Made by a program: the position numbers and the translations under genes. The notes beneath the pieces were generated by a model. The model worked only from the letters and a program-made list of their open reading frames with translations, had not been told where the DNA came from and did no database searches. 64,000 bases of DNA from Pandoraea sputorum. GTDB taxonomy: Bacteria > Pseudomonadota > Gammaproteobacteria > Burkholderiales > Burkholderiaceae. Below are positions 63,560-64,000 of this stretch, piece after piece. The DNA lies in assembly GCF_000814845.2 (NCBI RefSeq), contig NZ_CP010431.2, positions 3,410,001-3,474,000 on the forward strand, given 5' to 3'. Within the stretch, counting starts at the first letter, position 1; every line of letters begins with the position of its first letter.

Positions 63560-63602
63560 GGTAGGCATTCCGACAATGCCGGATGTTAAGCGAGTCGCGA
63601 CA

Positions 63603-63644
63603 TCACTTCAATAATAGTGAACAAAATCAGCTAAACAATTCACT
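63603..63644. promoter_or_regulatory. Inverted TCACT/AGTGA sites between the LysR and DUF1127 genes
   Basis: TCACT (63603-63607) faces AGTGA (63616-63620), and AGTGAA (63616-63621) faces TTCACT (63639-63644). These overlapping inverted repeats lie in the A/T-rich intergenic region where a LysR-type protein would be expected to bind. Confidence 0.45.
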
Positions 63645-63752
63645 TTTTTAGCGCATGGGAAAGGAATAAGCTTCGGGTTATCCCTAATGCGACGTCTGCC
63701 ATGACATCCCGTCTCCGGTCAGCACACCGCGCCCTGTGAAGGAAATCACATC

Positions 63753-63974
63753 ATGTACCGCCCTCTGTCCGCCGCAGCCAATCTGAACGCCACCGCACCG
63801 GTCGTTGCTGCGCCGGTCACGCCGCTCGGCCTGTTCTTCCGCGCCGTCGACCAATGGCGTCTGCACTACGAGCAAAAACTTCAGGTCGAAGCGCTCGCGA
63901 CGTTCGACGACACGTCGCTCGCGGACGTCGGCTACGCGCGCGATGCGTTCGGTCTGCGTCAGACGTCACGCTAA
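63753..63974 (+). CDS. DUF1127 family small protein
   Basis: A 73-residue protein ending in FDDTSLADVGYARDAFGLRQ, the C-terminal signature of DUF1127 (YjiS-like), with a preceding aromatic helix (LFFRAVDQWRLHYEQKLQVEALATF). AAGGAAA lies eight bases upstream of the ATG. DUF1127 proteins are small, often regulatory or stress-linked, and some affect RNA or phosphate metabolism in other bacteria. It diverges from the LysR gene. The family call is good; its role here is unknown. Confidence 0.85.
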   Translation: MYRPLSAAANLNATAPVVAAPVTPLGLFFRAVDQWRLHYEQKLQVEALATFDDTSLADVGYARDAFGLRQTSR

Positions 63975-64000
63975 GCCACTGTCCGAAAGTCGTTAAAAGC

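Overview
The window comes from a GC-rich betaproteobacterium of the Burkholderiaceae. The order tpiA-secG-tRNA-Leu-nuoA..N-DUF2818 and the blocks eno/kdsA/pyrG, bamC/dapA/trpS and lolC/lolD/tatD/comEC are typical of Burkholderiales. Pandoraea is my best guess for the genus, but that rests on memory of gene order and protein flavour, not on a search. Nearly all of the window is ordinary chromosomal core. I see no rRNA, CRISPR array, insertion sequence, integrase or phage gene.

Layout. At 1-2234 lies the 3' end of a large gene whose start is outside the window; its C-terminus carries a Cys-His-Asp triad like that of YopT (C58) proteases, so it is probably a toxin or effector. From 21476 down to 2280 the minus strand carries a quinone oxidoreductase, tpiA, secG, a tRNA-Leu(GAG) with its own promoter and terminator, the complete 14-gene NADH dehydrogenase I operon nuoA-N, a DUF2818 membrane protein, a NUDIX hydrolase and a DUF1178 protein. 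From 21875 to 24536 there is a small LuxR-type regulator and a membrane-bound diguanylate cyclase. mutS diverges at 24871 and is followed by a secreted phosphoesterase-like protein that is frameshifted near its end.

From 29 to 43 kb there are housekeeping and small envelope genes: slyD, a ribosomal-protein hydroxylase, an alanine-rich lipoprotein behind a structured leader RNA, an MBL hydrolase, bamC, dapA, a methyltransferase, trpS, an M50 peptidase, a Sua5/YciO protein, a PHP phosphatase, an alpha/beta hydrolase, a DUF455 protein, a gamma carbonic anhydrase, hslO and a Gly/Trp/Tyr-rich lipoprotein. From 43 to 58 kb come ftsB, eno, kdsA, pyrG, another hydrolase, comEC, tatD, lolD, lolC, a phosphoglycerate-mutase-like protein and recJ.

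The right end, 58.4-64 kb, looks accessory. An AraC-type regulator, a TonB-dependent siderophore receptor and a small exported protein are collinear, with palindromes in front of the regulator and the receptor, consistent with iron-regulated siderophore uptake. A LysR regulator and a divergent DUF1127 protein close the window, with inverted repeats in their shared intergenic region.

The items most worth a second look are the edge-truncated toxin, the structured leader with the 33-bp-repeat lipoprotein behind it (31.1-31.5 kb), the frameshifted phosphoesterase-like gene with Asn in place of likely metal-binding Asp (27.6-29.1 kb), and the palindromes of the siderophore locus. No wholly unfamiliar multi-gene system is evident.
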